This document shows positions 11,472 to 22,113 of a DNA stretch of 64,000 nucleotides, piece after piece. Within the stretch, counting starts at the first letter, position 1; every line of letters begins with the position of its first letter. The notes below the pieces were generated by a model. It did not search any database. It saw only the letters and a program-made list of their open reading frames with translations, and had not been told where the DNA came from. The DNA is from Doryteuthis pealeii (Eukaryota > Mollusca > Cephalopoda > Myopsida > Loliginidae): positions 18,141,200 through 18,205,199 of the forward strand of contig CM042181.1 of NCBI GenBank assembly GCA_023376005.1, read 5' to 3'. Both the position numbers and the translations under genes were made by a program.

Positions 11472-11503
<32 letters not shown>

Positions 11504-11504
<1 letters not shown>

Positions 11505-12139
11505 CTTATTATAATGGAGATTGTGGGTTTTATGTCTGTAACCGAAACTATATTATCTATTCAAGTCACAATTCCCTTTGTTATTTACATCACATTCTCC
11601 CTGATTTTATTTTTTATTTAAACCTCAATTATTGATAAAATTGTTTTCATCATTAAGGCTGTTGACCATATCTACATACTAATAACATGCAATTGTATTT
11701 ATGTATACAACAAAATAGCGGTTTATAGTGTGAATGGGAAGGATAATTTGCATATTGAACTTTAAAATTTGATTTTAATAAATATATGCTAAGTATTATT
11801 GATTTCTAATTGTTTGGTTTTATCTTATGAATATGAGTAAAAATCTCTTCAATAAATCTTAAGAGAAATCCCTTAACAAGAAGAAATAACTGTAATATTA
11901 TTCTTTACTTCCTATTTTAACTAAACAGTTTAATTAGGAAAATTTACCAAAGAAAGACGGGAGTAAGGGAAAATGATGGAAGAGTTAGTTTCAAAGTTGT
12001 TCTATTTTTCAATCATACCCCTTCTGTTCCAAATATTTTATCTGAATTCATATTCAGTTTCATTAGCCTTTCTAATTTAACATATTTTATTATATTAAAA
12101 CTTAAATACTTGCACCCGGAGGGTGCATATATTTGCTAG
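11504..12139 (+). mobile_element. Helitron-like element, family 1
   Basis: TC at 11504-11505 directly after a TA run; 3' hairpin TGCACCCGGAGGGTGCA and CTAG at 12136-12139, followed by T. It is 636 bp with no coding capacity and lies just upstream of the last SLC15-like exon. Confidence 0.8.
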
Positions 12140-12202
12140 TATATATAATATATATATATATTGGATTTTTTTTTCATTCTTTTTTTTCTTTTTTCTCCGC
12201 AG

Positions 12203-12393
12203 ATCCTTGGTTTACTGACAACATCAACGTTGGACACATGGAATATTTATTTTTCTTGCTTGGTGGAATAATGGCTGTAGATTTCTTGATTTTCCTAATT
12301 TTGGCCAAATATCTCAAGTTTAAAAAACCCGAAGTCCAAAAAATAAAAGAAATTGAAATATCGGTAATCAAAGAAGAACAGACTTCATTATAG
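12203..12393 (+). CDS. SLC15/POT-family peptide transporter, terminal coding exon
   Basis: A polypyrimidine tract (TTTTTTCTCCGCAG) precedes the exon. The frame reads PWFTDNINVGHMEYLFFLLG, then GIMAVDFLIFLILAKYLKF, a charged tail rich in Lys/Glu (KKPEVQKIKEIE) and a stop at 12391-12393. An N-[IL]N-x-G-H-[LM]-[DE/N]-Y-x-F-x-L-L motif before one last transmembrane helix and a short cytoplasmic tail is what SLC15A (PHT/PEPT-like) carriers have at their C-terminus; such proteins import di/tripeptides or histidine with protons, PHT-types on endolysosomes. The subfamily cannot be fixed from this fragment. Polyadenylation signals follow within 100 nt. Confidence 0.75.
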
Positions 12394-12469
12394 TTTTATA
12401 TGACCCCCCCACCCAACCAAAAAAAAAACATCACAGTATTTTCACGCATTTTAAAAATATTCACATTGA

Positions 12470-12487
12470 AATAAAGATATTAATAAA
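12470..12487 (+). terminator. polyadenylation signals of the SLC15-like gene
   Basis: AATAAA at 12470-12475 and again at 12482-12487, 77-94 nt after the stop codon. A T-rich stretch follows at 12516-12533. The 133-bp satellite starts right after them. Confidence 0.7.
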
Positions 12488-12510
12488 AAATGTCACAAGT
12501 TGCTGACAAA

Positions 12511-15500
12511 TCTAATTGTTTTTGTTTTATTTTGTGGGTGTGGTTGAAAAGTACTTATCGACGTGCTGGAAATAATGAGAAGCTAGAAGCGAGGTAGAAT
12601 AGACTTCTTATAGGGAAATTTAATTGTTTTTTGTTTTATTTTGTGATGTTCTTTTTTAAAGTTTTTTTGTGGTGTGGTTGAAAAGTACTTATCGACGTGC
12701 TGGAAATAATGAGAAGCTAGAAGCGAGGTAGAATAGACTTCTTATAGGGAAATTTAATTGTTTTTTGTTTTTATTTTGTGATGTTCTTTTTTAAATTTTT
12801 TGTGGGTGTGGTTGAAAAGTACTTATTGACGTGCTGGAAATAATGAGAAGCTAGAAGCGAGGTAGAATAGACTTCTTATGGGAAATTTAATTGTTTTTTG
12901 TTTTATTTTGTGATGTTCTTTTTTAAATTTTTTGTGGGTGTGGTTGAAAAGTACTTATCGACGTGCTGGAAATAATGAGAAGCTAGAAGCGAGGTAGAAT
13001 AGACTTCTTATAGGGAAATTTAATTGTTTTTTGTTTTATTTTGTGATGTTCTTTTTTTAATTTTTTTGTGGGTGTGGTTGAAAAGTACTTATCGACGTGC
13101 TGGAAATAATGAGAAGCTAGAAGCGAGGTAGAATAGACTTCTTATAGGGAAATTTAATTGTTTTTTGTTTTATTTTGTGATGTTCTTTTTTAAATTTTTT
13201 TGTGGGTGTGGTTGAAAAGTACTTATCGACGTGCTGGAAATAATGAGAAGCTAGAAGCGAGGTAGAATAGACTTCTTATAGGGAAATTTAATTGTTTTTG
13301 TTTTATTTTGTGATGTTCTTTTTTTAATTTTTTGTGAGTGTGGTTGAAAAGTACTTATCGACGTGCTGGAAATAATGAGAAGCTAGAAGCGAGGTAGAAT
13401 AGACTTCTTATAGGGAAATTTAATTGTTTTTTGTTTTATTTTGTGATGTTCTTTTTTAAATTTTTTTGTGGGTGTGGTTGAAAAGTACTTATCGACGTGC
13501 TGGAAATAATGAGAAGCTAGAAGCGAGGTAGAATAGACTTCTTATAGGGAAATTTAATTGTTTTTTGTTTTATTTTGTGATGTTCTTTTTTAAAGTTTTT
13601 TTTGGGGTGTGGTTGAAAAGTACTTATCGACGTGCTGGAAATAATGAGAAGCTAGAAGCGAGGTAGAATAGACTTCTTATAGGGAAATTTAATTGTTTTT
13701 TGTTTTATTTTGTGATGTTCTTTTTTAAATTTTTTGTGGTGTGGTTGAAAAGTACTTATCGACATGCTGGAAATAATGAGAAGCTAGAAGCGAGGTAGAA
13801 TAGACTTCTTATAGGGAAATTTAATTGTTTTTTGTTTTATTTTGTGATGTTCTTTTTTAAATTTTTTTGTGAGTGTGGTTGAAAAGTACTTATCGACGTG
13901 CTGGAAATAATGAGAAGCTAGAAGCGAGGTAGAATAGACTTCTTATAGGGAAATTTAATTGTTTTTTGTTTTATTTTGTGATGTTCTTTTTTTAATTTTT
14001 TTGTGAGTGTGGTTGAAAAGTACTTATCGACGTGCTGGAAATAATGAGAAGCTAGAAGCGAGGTAGAATAGACTTCTTATAGGGAAATTTAATTGTTTTT
14101 TGTTTTATTTTGTGATGTTCTTTTTTAATTTTTTTGTGGGTGTGGTTGAAAAGTACTTATCGACGTGCTGGAAATAATGAGAAGCTAGAAGCGAGGTAGA
14201 ATAGACTTCTTATAGGGAAATTTAATTGTTTTTTGTTTTATTTTGTGATGTTCTTTTTTTTTTTTTGTGGGTGTGGTTGAAAAGTACTTATCGACGTGCT
14301 GGAAATAATGAGAAGCTAGAAGCGAGGTAGAATAGACTTCTTATAGGGAAATTTAATTGTTTTTTGTTTTATTTTGTGATGTTCTTTTTTTAAATTTTTT
14401 TGTGAGTGTGGTTGAAAAGTACTTATCGACATGCTGGAAATAATGAGAAGCTAGAAGCGAGGTAGAATAGACTTCTTATAGGGAAATTTAATTGTTTTTT
14501 TGTTTTATTTTGTGATGTTCTTTTTTAAATTTTTTGTGAGTGTGGTTGAAAAGTACTTATCGACGTGCTGGAAATAATGAGAAGCTAGAAGCGAGGTAGA
14601 ATAGACTTCTTATAGGGAAATTTAATTGTTTTTTGTTTTATTTTGTGATGTTCTTTTTTAAAATTTTTTGTGGGTGTGGTTGAAAAGTACTTATCGACGT
14701 GCTGGAAATAATGAGAAGCTAGAAGCGAGGTAGAATAGACTTCTTATAGGGAAATTTAATTGTTTTTTGTTTTATTTTGTGATGTTCTTTTTTTAATTTT
14801 TTTGTGGGTGTGGTTGAAAAGTACTTATCGACATGCTGGAAATAATGAGAAGCTAGAAGCGAGGTAGAATAGACTTCTTATAGGGAAATTTAATTGTTTT
14901 TTGTTTTATTTTGTGATGTTCTTTTTTAAATTTTTTTGTGGGTGTGGTTGAAAAGTACTTATCGACGTGCTGGAAATAATGAGAAGCTAGAAGCGAGGTA
15001 GAATAGACTTCTTATAGGGAAATTTAATTGTTTTTGTTTTATTTTGTGATGTTCTTTTTTTAAATTTTTTTGTGAGTGTGGTTGAAAAGTACTTATCGAC
15101 ATGCTGGAAATAATGAGAACTAGAAGCGAGGTAGAATAGACTTCTTATAGGGAAATTTAATTGTTTTTTGTTATTTTGTGATGTTCTTTTTTAAATTTTT
15201 TTGTGGGTGTGGTTGAAAAGTACTTATCGACGTGCTGGAAATAATGAGAAGCTAGAAGCGAGGTAGAATAGACTTCTTATAGGGAAATTTAATTGTTTTT
15301 TGTTTTATTTTGTGATGTTCTTTTTTTAATTTTTTGTGGGTGTGGTTGAAAAGTACTTATCGACATGCTGGAAATAATGAGAAGCTAGAAGCGAGGTAGA
15401 ATAGACTTCTTATAGGGAAATTTAATTGTTTTTTGTTTTATTTTGTGATGTTCTTTTTTAAATTTTTTGTGGGTGTGGTTGAAAAGTACTTATCGACGTG

Positions 15501-16184
15501 CTGGAAATAATGAGAAGCTAGAAGCGAGGTAGAATAGACTTCTTATAGGGAAATTTAATTGTTTTTTGTTTTATTTTGTGATGTTCTTTTTTAATTTTTT
15601 TGTGGTGTGGTTGAAAAGTACTTATTGACGTGCTGGAAATAATGAGAAGCTAGAAGCGAGTAGAATAGACTTCTTATAGGAAATTTTGTTTTTGTTTTAT
15701 TTTGTGATGTTCTTTTTTTAATTTTTTTGTGGTGTGGTTGAAAAGTACTTATCGACGTGCTGGAAATAATGAAAGCTAGAAGCGAGGTAGAATAGACTTC
15801 TTATAGGGAAATTTAATTGTTTTGTTTTATTTTGTGATGTTCTTTTTTTAATTGTTTTGTGTGTGGTTGAAAAGTACTTATCGACGTGCTGGAAATAATG
15901 AGAAGCTAGAAGCGAGGTAGAATAGACTTCTTATAGGGAAATTTAATTGTTTTGTTTTATTTTGTGATGTTCTTTTTTTAATTTTTTGTGTGTGTTGAAA
16001 AGTACTTATCGACGTGCTGGAATAATGCTAGAAGCGGAGCTGGAAATAATGAGAAGCTAGAAGCGAGGTAGAATAGACTTCTTATAGGGAAATTTAATTG
16101 TTTTTTGTTTTGCTTTGCTTGATTTTTTTGCTGTTTTTTTCTTAATTTCTTGTGGTTGTGGTCAAAAAGTACTTACCGACATGC
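12511..16184. repeat. 133-bp satellite array, about 27 copies
   Basis: Head-to-tail units of about 133 bp, each with GAAAAGTACTTATCGACGTG, AATAATGAGAAGCTAGAAGC, GAGGTAGAATAGACTTCTTA and a T-rich part. Units differ mainly in T-run length, GTGGG/GTGAG and CGACGTG/CGACATG. The last units (after about 15600) are more divergent and end with a half unit near 16184. No frame persists. Confidence 0.95.
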
Positions 16185-16276
16185 TGAGCCCTTTCAAACA
16201 ACCAGCCATTCTATCCATCCGTCTCCTTTGAACACTTCCACAAGCTTTCTCACAATCTCTCTTACTCTCATTTTTG

Positions 16277-16313
<37 letters not shown>

Positions 16314-16314
<1 letters not shown>

Positions 16315-16642
16315 TAGCAAAAGTACTCAGTCCAGGACTGGACTAAAAAAAAAAAATTGGGAACACCAGAGAGTGTGTGAGGAGAAAATAGGAGTAATGG
16401 AGAAAAGAAGAGGAAAATGTTTTATCAAATTTTTAAAAAAATCGCCGAGAATTTTTATAGTAGAATGTTTGTTTATATTAGGAATTTTTTTCTTTTTGTT
16501 TACATTTCAGATATTTTTTTTTAAGTGTGTTTCTTAGTTATAAGGATGTCAAGGTGTATGCAAGATTTCGAATATGAATAACATCTAGTTTTTTAGTTAT
16601 AAGTCGACACGTACATACCAAACTTTCTTTTATATATATAGA
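16314..16642 (-). mobile_element. Helitron-like element, family 2
   Basis: On the - strand it starts TCTATATATATAAAAG, a classic Helitron 5' end, and finishes with the perfect hairpin AGTCCAGTCCTGGACT, GAGTACTTTTG and CTAG next to T. It is 329 bp. The open frame inside it (16274-16537) starts in the flanking TA repeat and is not credible. Confidence 0.7.
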
Positions 16643-16794
16643 TGCTTCCCACTCCCATGGTTGAGCACTGTGGGGAGACATTAATTGTAAAAATCAATAA
16701 AACCTTTTGGTCACTGGATGGAACCTATTCTCAAAGAATCTAAAATTCCTCTCACAAATATCCATAAAACCATCATACCAAAAACACCACCTTG
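16643..16794. other. short spacer, no feature seen
   Basis: Unique-looking AT-rich sequence between the Helitron-like element and the SINE. It contains CCACTCCCATGGTTGAGCAC but no recognisable gene. Confidence 0.5.
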
Positions 16795-17150
16795 GATCAT
16801 GTGACGGTGAACGAGAAAGGAAAAAGAGCAAGACATTGTCTTACCTGCCGGGATCGAACCTGCATCCTCTCGCATGCGAAAACAAATGCAATTTAGGAAC
16901 TGGACGGACACGAGGTTTGACTGACGTGCCCTGATGTTTGGCTAATATGTGCATAAATTAACAAGTGAGTCGAGCGCTGGGCAGTCAGCAGCAGCAGTCG
17001 ACGACAAAGCGCTTTTCAGTAAAGAAATGGATTTTAGTCGAACAGAAACAAAACTAAATAGGAAATGTGATTTTGAACTGCTAAAGATTATTTCGACTAC
17101 GACGACGGAATTTCCAGCTGCTAGACGAAGAATGTGTTGACCAACAGAGG
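16795..17150 (-). mobile_element. tRNA-like SINE, copy 1 (partner 59918-60200)
   Basis: GTGACGGTGAACGAGAA, GCAAGACATTGTCTTACCTG, CGGGATCGAACCTGCATCC and GAACTGGACGGACACGAGG occur in the same order at 59918-60070. GGGATCGAACC is the complement of a tRNA B-box, so transcription would be from the - strand. The homology continues weakly (GATTATTTCG, TTTCAGCTGCTAGA-GAAG) to about 17150. Confidence 0.65.
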
Positions 17151-17261
17151 GTCTTGCTTGTGAGAAGATGGAGAACTTGCTTGTTTTTGGTTCCCCTTCG
17201 GTGGGAGCTTGTTGATTCGAAGGTCTATTTCGCCTCCATGTATTTCCCCCCCATTCTATAG

Positions 17262-17911
17262 ATCATTAAAAAGCCTAATGTGATCCTTGAGCTAAATGAA
17301 CTCCCCAAAACAAAAACCCATCCTAGCACCTACCAAGACAAACTCCACAATATTCTAGAACGCTACCCCAACCACCTCCACATCTTTACAGATGGCTCTA
17401 AAGACTATGACAAAACAGCATGTGCAGCTATTTTAAATGAAAAAAATTTAAGAAAAGCTCTTCCAAATGAAAGTTCCATTTTTTCAGCTGAAACCCGTGC
17501 AATAGATCTAGCACTTGACATCATCTCTGAAAATAACTACAAAAAATATATCATCTTCTCAGACTCGCTCTCTGTCCTACTATCATTAAGAAATTAAAAA
17601 AAACTGGAAGACCCTCTCATCATTAAGCTCCTGAATAGATTAGACTTGATGTCTAACTCTAAGGAGATTATGATATGCTGGATCCCAAGCCACATAGGGG
17701 TAAGGGGGAATGAAAAAGCTGACTCTGCAGCTAAATCGGCTCTAGATTTGATCCCCGACAAGTTCAAGATACCATATACTGATTTGAAACCTAAAATTAA
17801 TAGATTCGTTCATACAAAATGGCAACAACACTGGAATAACAACACCCACAATAAACTCTTCCTAATCAAACCCACTTTGGGTAGGCTGGAGATCAACTTT
17901 AAGAAAGTCTA
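17262..17911 (+). pseudogene. non-LTR retrotransposon RNase H domain, 5'-truncated, one internal stop
   Basis: The frame gives HIFTDGSK (first catalytic Asp), SIFSAETRAIDLALD (Glu), IIFSDSLSVLLSL (Asp) and MICWIPSHIGVRGNEKADSA (His and last Asp), the full DEDD set of the RNase HI domain of jockey/I-type LINEs. A single in-frame TAA at 17595-17597 interrupts it; translation resumes in the same frame to 17909. Reverse transcriptase is missing: a stop at 17259-17261 bounds the left side. Downstream sequence to about 18300 is AT-rich with repeated TTCAGTG-TTTATT pieces, probably the old 3' UTR. Confidence 0.85.
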
Positions 17912-18326
17912 GAAAGGAACAAGTCATTGTGTCCCGATTACGCTGGATAAATTTTGTTTAAAAGCTGTATTTTTATTATTCAGTGTAGTGTATTATCTAT
18001 TTAATAAATAAAACACTGAATAATAATTTTTAAAAAAACACCCTTCCTTTTATCTTAATAAATTTTATTACGATAAAAAGGAAGAGTATTTTTTTTATTA
18101 TCATTCAGTGTTTTATTTATCAAAATAAAAGGAAGATTTTTTCATCATCTTCACTCTACAAATTTATCTATTAAAATAAAAAGAAGAATTAAAAAAATAT
18201 ATTTTGGCATTGTTGTTTTTTATTACTTTAATTGATTTATTAATTTTACTTGGATACTACCCCTCTAACATTGAATTTTAACTCCCACTCCCCTCAGGCT
18301 ATATTTTTCAAAAGTTTACTTTTACA

Positions 18327-18355
18327 CCGCCTGAAGGGCGGTTTTGTTTTACTAG
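18327..18355 (+). mobile_element. Helitron-like 3' terminus, family 3
   Basis: Hairpin CCGCC-TGAAG-GGCGG at 18327-18341, then TTTTGTTTTA and CTAG at 18352-18355 before T. I could not locate the matching 5' TC end; it may lie downstream of the RNase H relic. Confidence 0.5.
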
Positions 18356-18387
18356 TATATATAAATACACAATATGTATTACATAGG

Positions 18388-18435
18388 CATGACATAACCC
18401 CAGACGGGTTGATATGCCGTTAAAATCAATTAACA
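18388..18435. repeat. shared retroelement tail (AACCC...GGGTTGATATGCC)
   Basis: CATAACCCCAGACGGGTTGA followed by TATGCCGTTAAAATC and AAC-rich sequence. The same tail ends elements at 54965, 58740-59840, 61450 and 63825-63960, and occurs inverted at 30025-30085. Confidence 0.6.
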
Positions 18436-18559
18436 AACAACAAACAACAAACATTAATTGTAACTTCACCGTTTGGCATTAGCTGTGACCCGTCTGTTTA
18501 CAGATTAGAGTTTTCTGTTGATTGTAAAAACATACCGCCTTAAAGTATGTAGCAATTAA

Positions 18560-18720
18560 TTGTTCATCTTAGACTAACGGCCCGCTGATAGCCGCAAGGG
18601 TAAGGAACTTGGTAGATGAAAATTCTGTCGGGTTTCGATCCCGGATAGAGGTAGCTGTTAAAAGCTCGAGCCGCACTGATGAGAAGTAAACTTCGAAACA
18701 CGTGTCTGTGGATGACTGAT
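18560..18720 (+). mobile_element. tRNA-like element carrying a hammerhead-like motif
   Basis: GGGTTTCGATCCCGG (B-box-like) at about 18632-18646 is preceded by AGGAACTTGGTAGATGAAAA and followed 30 nt later by the canonical hammerhead core at 18676-18706. It ends in a TA microsatellite. Its design parallels the 56096-56475 composite but the sequence is different. Confidence 0.5.
18676..18706 (+). ncRNA. hammerhead ribozyme motif (canonical core, minimal stem III)
   Basis: CTGATGA, stem II GAAG-TAAA-CTTC, GAA, then self-complementary ACACGTGT and C: C3UGAUGA9, stem II, G12AA14, A15.1...U16.1, C17 all fit the hammerhead consensus with no extra bases. Stem III has no loop, as known for retroelement hammerheads that act as dimers. 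Flanking stem I is weak: GCCGCA upstream against TGTGG downstream. Found by eye only. Confidence 0.6.
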
Positions 18721-18742
18721 ATATATATATATATATATATAT

Positions 18743-18942
18743 GTAATATAAAGATTTTGAAGGCAATTTACAATGCAATATGTGTTGAATTTATTTAACT
18801 TTTTTTTTTTTTCAAAACTAAATATTTTCGGAAGTAAAATTCCATTTACTTCCGAAAATATTTAGTTTTGAAAAAAAAAAAAAAAGTTAAATAAATTCAA
18901 CACATATTGCATTGTAAATTGCCTTCAAAATCTTTATATTAC
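18743..18942. repeat. near-perfect 97-bp-arm palindrome
   Basis: The left arm (GTAATATAAAGATTTTGAAG...) is repeated inverted to ...CTTCAAAATCTTTATATTAC, with a 6-nt loop near 18841-18846. Only the homopolymer T/A runs differ in length. It sits between TA microsatellites. Confidence 0.9.
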
Positions 18943-18994
18943 ACATACACACAATGCTTCAATGATACTATAAAGAAAACAACTATATATATAT

Positions 18995-19042
<48 letters not shown>

Positions 19043-19326
19043 GCTGCAATGAATGTAATACCCCATTTTAGTGAAAAATAAATAATAATTAACTAAGCTT
19101 GATCTAAGAAATTGACACCATTTAAGACTCTCCATGAAAATTTCAAAGTATTGACTATGGGAAATAACTCTGTTTTAAATTAAACGGATTTACCTCCCTT
19201 GAGTCTATGCAGCCTGCTGTTGAGTTAAAATCTTTATTTTTAATTTTCTATCAGTTTTTATTTGTAGTTTAAATATAGAAAAGAAAAGTAGAAAACTCGT
19301 TTACATTAATAAGAAAAGGGGAAAAA
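18943..19326. other. AT-rich spacer with TA microsatellite
   Basis: TA repeats at about 18984-19039, then AT-rich sequence without a recognisable feature. Confidence 0.6.
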
Positions 19327-19715
19327 GTGAAACCGAAAGTGAGCGAATATTTTATATCTATTAGACCAGAAATGAGTTGTTGGAATCCTTCCATCTACGA
19401 GAGACGATGGATAGTGTCCATTTTTAAACTACGTAGCCTGAGCGGTTTGGTATGGAGGATGAGCTGTTGCCCAGACAGCAAATCCCCCTTCTCCACACTC
19501 CCGCTGTGATCCAAAGGAAAGGTAAAAAGCCAATCCAGTTTGGCAGCGGTAGTGTCGCAGGAGTTGCTGGGTAGCACTGGACTTCACACCACCTTTAGGG
19601 ACTCCGGCTCCGGATTTGTTTTTCGGGGATTTACTCCCATAATCCAAGTTTGTAGGGAGTTGGTAATCCTGTTGTATACCTTCTTTCTTTGCTTTCTCAC
19701 TTCTATTCTTCTAAC
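19327..19715 (-). other. unclassified higher-GC segment with a 72-aa open frame
   Basis: Base composition jumps well above the surroundings. The - strand frame 19647-19429 begins MDYGSKSPKNKSGAGVPKG and ends in Gln/Thr-rich sequence; a second - frame overlaps it. I recognise no family. It could be the 5' end of a LINE ORF, or noise from a GC-rich repeat. Confidence 0.3.
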
Positions 19716-19908
19716 GTCTCCTGCCTCAAAAACCGCTACCTGGTGACTATCAAAATAACAACCCCAGCTCGTCGTAATTCTTGTTTATTTATCGTAATTT
19801 GTCGTAATTCTTGTTTAGATATGAAGATGGATATATTTTGAATAGACTTGATAGATAGATAGATAAACAAACAAAATAATATAGATAGATATGAACAAAT
19901 GGAGATAA

Positions 19909-19939
<31 letters not shown>

Positions 19940-20190
19940 TTTTCGACAAGTAAATGTATTTGGGGGAGTCGCTTCTTTTTTTGTCGTAATTCTTGTTTAT
20001 TTAAACTAAAAACAAGACATTAAACAAACATGAATAAAAAAAAAAATCTTAGTATTTAAAGTAATATAAATAAATATGAACAAATTGAGATAGATAGATA
20101 TGAAGATGGATAGTTTTGAATAGACTGAACTGGGTCGTTATTTTAATAGTCAACGGGTAGCAATTTTTGAGGCAGGAGACCGGGACGCAC
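19716..20190. mobile_element. fold-back element with internal GATA repeats
   Basis: CGTCTCCTGCCTCAAAAACC, GCTACC and GACTATCAAAATAAC at 19716-19760 reappear inverted at about 20133-20186 (GTTATTTTAATAGTC...TTGAGGCAGGAGACCGGGAC). The interior contains GATA tetranucleotide runs (19850-19940) and repeated GTCGTAATTCTTGTTTA. The terminal GTCTCCTG is shared with the elements at 39600 and 55290. Confidence 0.65.
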
Positions 20191-20980
20191 TTCCTCATAA
20201 ATTACCTAACTTTTTCATGAACACTGATACGAAATAGTCAACACCCTCTCGACTAGAATATACCGACTGCACCTCTGCAGGGGTGTTAGATCCATGACAT
20301 GCAACACTTCACATCGGACCTAACTTGGGCTAGACGCATAAGTGTTGCATACCTCTTTCTTTACTTACTTCTATTCTTCTTCTAGCGTCTGGACTTTGTC
20401 TTGGGGACTTTGTGTCTGGTCTTCCATTGGGGATTTCTCTTTATCAGAAGCCCTGTGTCATTGGTAGTTTTTAGATAATAACACAAGACTTCGATTTAAC
20501 TTAGATCATATTTTATTCTGAAATCCCACCAGACTACCTGAGCAGATTGAGTCAGCCGTGTGCATCACACGACTTACCACCATCGTGGTTTTGGCCGATC
20601 TGACTAAAACTCTCTCTAATCTAAACCGGAAGAGGGTCTTCTCCACCGATTCTCACGGTATCCACCGGAAGGATCGGGATAAGGTCAAGCCTTGTCATTT
20701 AATCCTTCAAGGCCTTGGGCTGCAACTTATAACAGCCATTTTGGTTTCTACACTACTGTACATAAGTATTAGGAATCTAATAATTATGTAACAATCCTAG
20801 TGGGTTTTCTTTGGTGTTAATCCAAAAGATAGGTCTTCCTGGCAGAAATATTGACTAGCAACAGAGTTAAGATTGTAAACAATCTTAAATGCTATCTATC
20901 TATCCATCTTCAAAGATCCGTTTGCATTTTTTTACGAAAGGGCGTGGCAAAAATTAAAGAGGGTGATATTTTTGCTAGTA
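20191..20980. other. repeat-like spacer, no gene recognised
   Basis: Mixed moderate-GC blocks (20225-20345 and 20530-20760) look like eroded transposon sequence. A CTAG preceded by ATATTTTTG at 20971-20978 resembles a Helitron end, but I see no hairpin before it. Confidence 0.4.
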
Positions 20981-21059
20981 TATAGAATAAAATTGCCAAT
21001 TGTTACATACCACATGAGGTGCCCCGTAACCTGCAGAATAAACAATTTTTGTTTTGTTT

Positions 21060-21101
21060 TCTTTCTTTCTCTTCCTCTTTCTCCTCTTTTCTCTCTTCCC
21101 C

Positions 21102-21136
<35 letters not shown>

Positions 21137-21268
21137 TGCTATATCTCTCCCCGATGTCCCCCTTCTCTCATATATTCTTCAGGGAGTATCTTGATTTTAT
21201 ATGAAGAAATTCATAAGGAAATATACAAGAAATATATCTTCTTTCTTCCTTCCTTTTCTTTCTCAAAT

Positions 21269-21311
<43 letters not shown>

Positions 21312-21325
21312 ATCTATCTATCTCT
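21060..21325 (+). repeat. (CT)n microsatellites
   Basis: CT dinucleotide runs at about 21105-21134 and 21272-21310 within a long pyrimidine-rich strand. They cause the Ser/Leu-rich frames there, which are not genes. Confidence 0.9.
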
Positions 21326-21810
21326 TTCTTTATGATCTAAGAACAGTTGTAAACAATCTTAAATGCTTCCTGTCCTCGTCTCTCCAAAGGTTAATCAACA
21401 ATTCTCAGCCTCACCTTCTTGCAGAAAAGACAACTGTAACGACGTGTATAAAAGGAAAGAGACAGTTGATGCTGGTTTTTTAAACAAAGATGAACACAAG
21501 CAAATAGCGAGCATAGAGAAACAGGATGTTACACATCACACCATGTAAACCCCCCACCCCTCGTGATGGGGTCCAGTGACTTCGGCCCTGCATCTTTACA
21601 AATTAATAGCGTTGATCCCAGGGGGCCATCCTCCCAGGCAACACCTGCCCTCTTGATTTAAAGGGCTGGGTTTATTGCCCAGTGCCTGAGGTGCCCCCCT
21701 TGAGGGATCAACGCAATTTTTCACCCGCCACCCATGAGCTTCGGTTTGTGGGTGTATGCCATGTTAATATTGTAGAATACTGTTAATTGTTATTCTGTGT
21801 TACTTTCACC

Positions 21811-21890
21811 CTTAGCCGGGATTGAACCTGCAGTCTGGAAATGACTGTTACAGATTGTTAACTATTGGACAGTGGAACAGTCAAACACCT
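21811..21890 (-). mobile_element. tRNA-Leu/Ser-like SINE head, fragment
   Basis: GCCGGGATTGAACCTGCAGT is the complement of a tRNA B-box region. The order GATTGAACC-GCAGTCT-GA-ATAACTGTTAC matches 32930-32965 and the inverse of 56140-56180. Confidence 0.5.
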
Positions 21891-22068
21891 CCTCAGCTTA
21901 ATGGACTCTTCCTGGCAGGAGTGGCAGTAATTATTTAAGCTGTTATAGTGGGTTCATTGGAGAACTAGTAACTTCATGGTTAGGCTTGGCCAGTCACATT
22001 GCTCAAACCAATTGTTGACTGTCTAACTGACTTACTTCAATATGGCGCTGCGAACAGGATGAACCTGT

Positions 22069-22113
22069 GAGGGAATATCCCATTGGATTTCGAATCCAAT
22101 GGGATATTCCCTC
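22069..22113. repeat. perfect 21-bp-arm hairpin
   Basis: GAGGGAATATCCCATTGGA plus AT pairs exactly with the inverted arm ending GGGATATTCCCTC across a 3-nt loop (TCG, centre 22091). It lies at the right border of the insertion in the GC-rich repeat. Confidence 0.9.

Larger units (their letters stand above)
8984..11480. repeat. direct duplication, copy 2 (partner 3893-6440)
   Basis: Second copy of the block described at 3893, offset by about 5.05-5.1 kb. Its LINE segment remains open (10495-11091), so this is the less damaged copy. Confidence 0.75.

Noticed and set aside
20941..20978. another Helitron 3' end at CTAG (20975-20978)
   Set aside because: ATATTTTTG-CTAG-T is right, but no hairpin is found in the preceding 30 bases.
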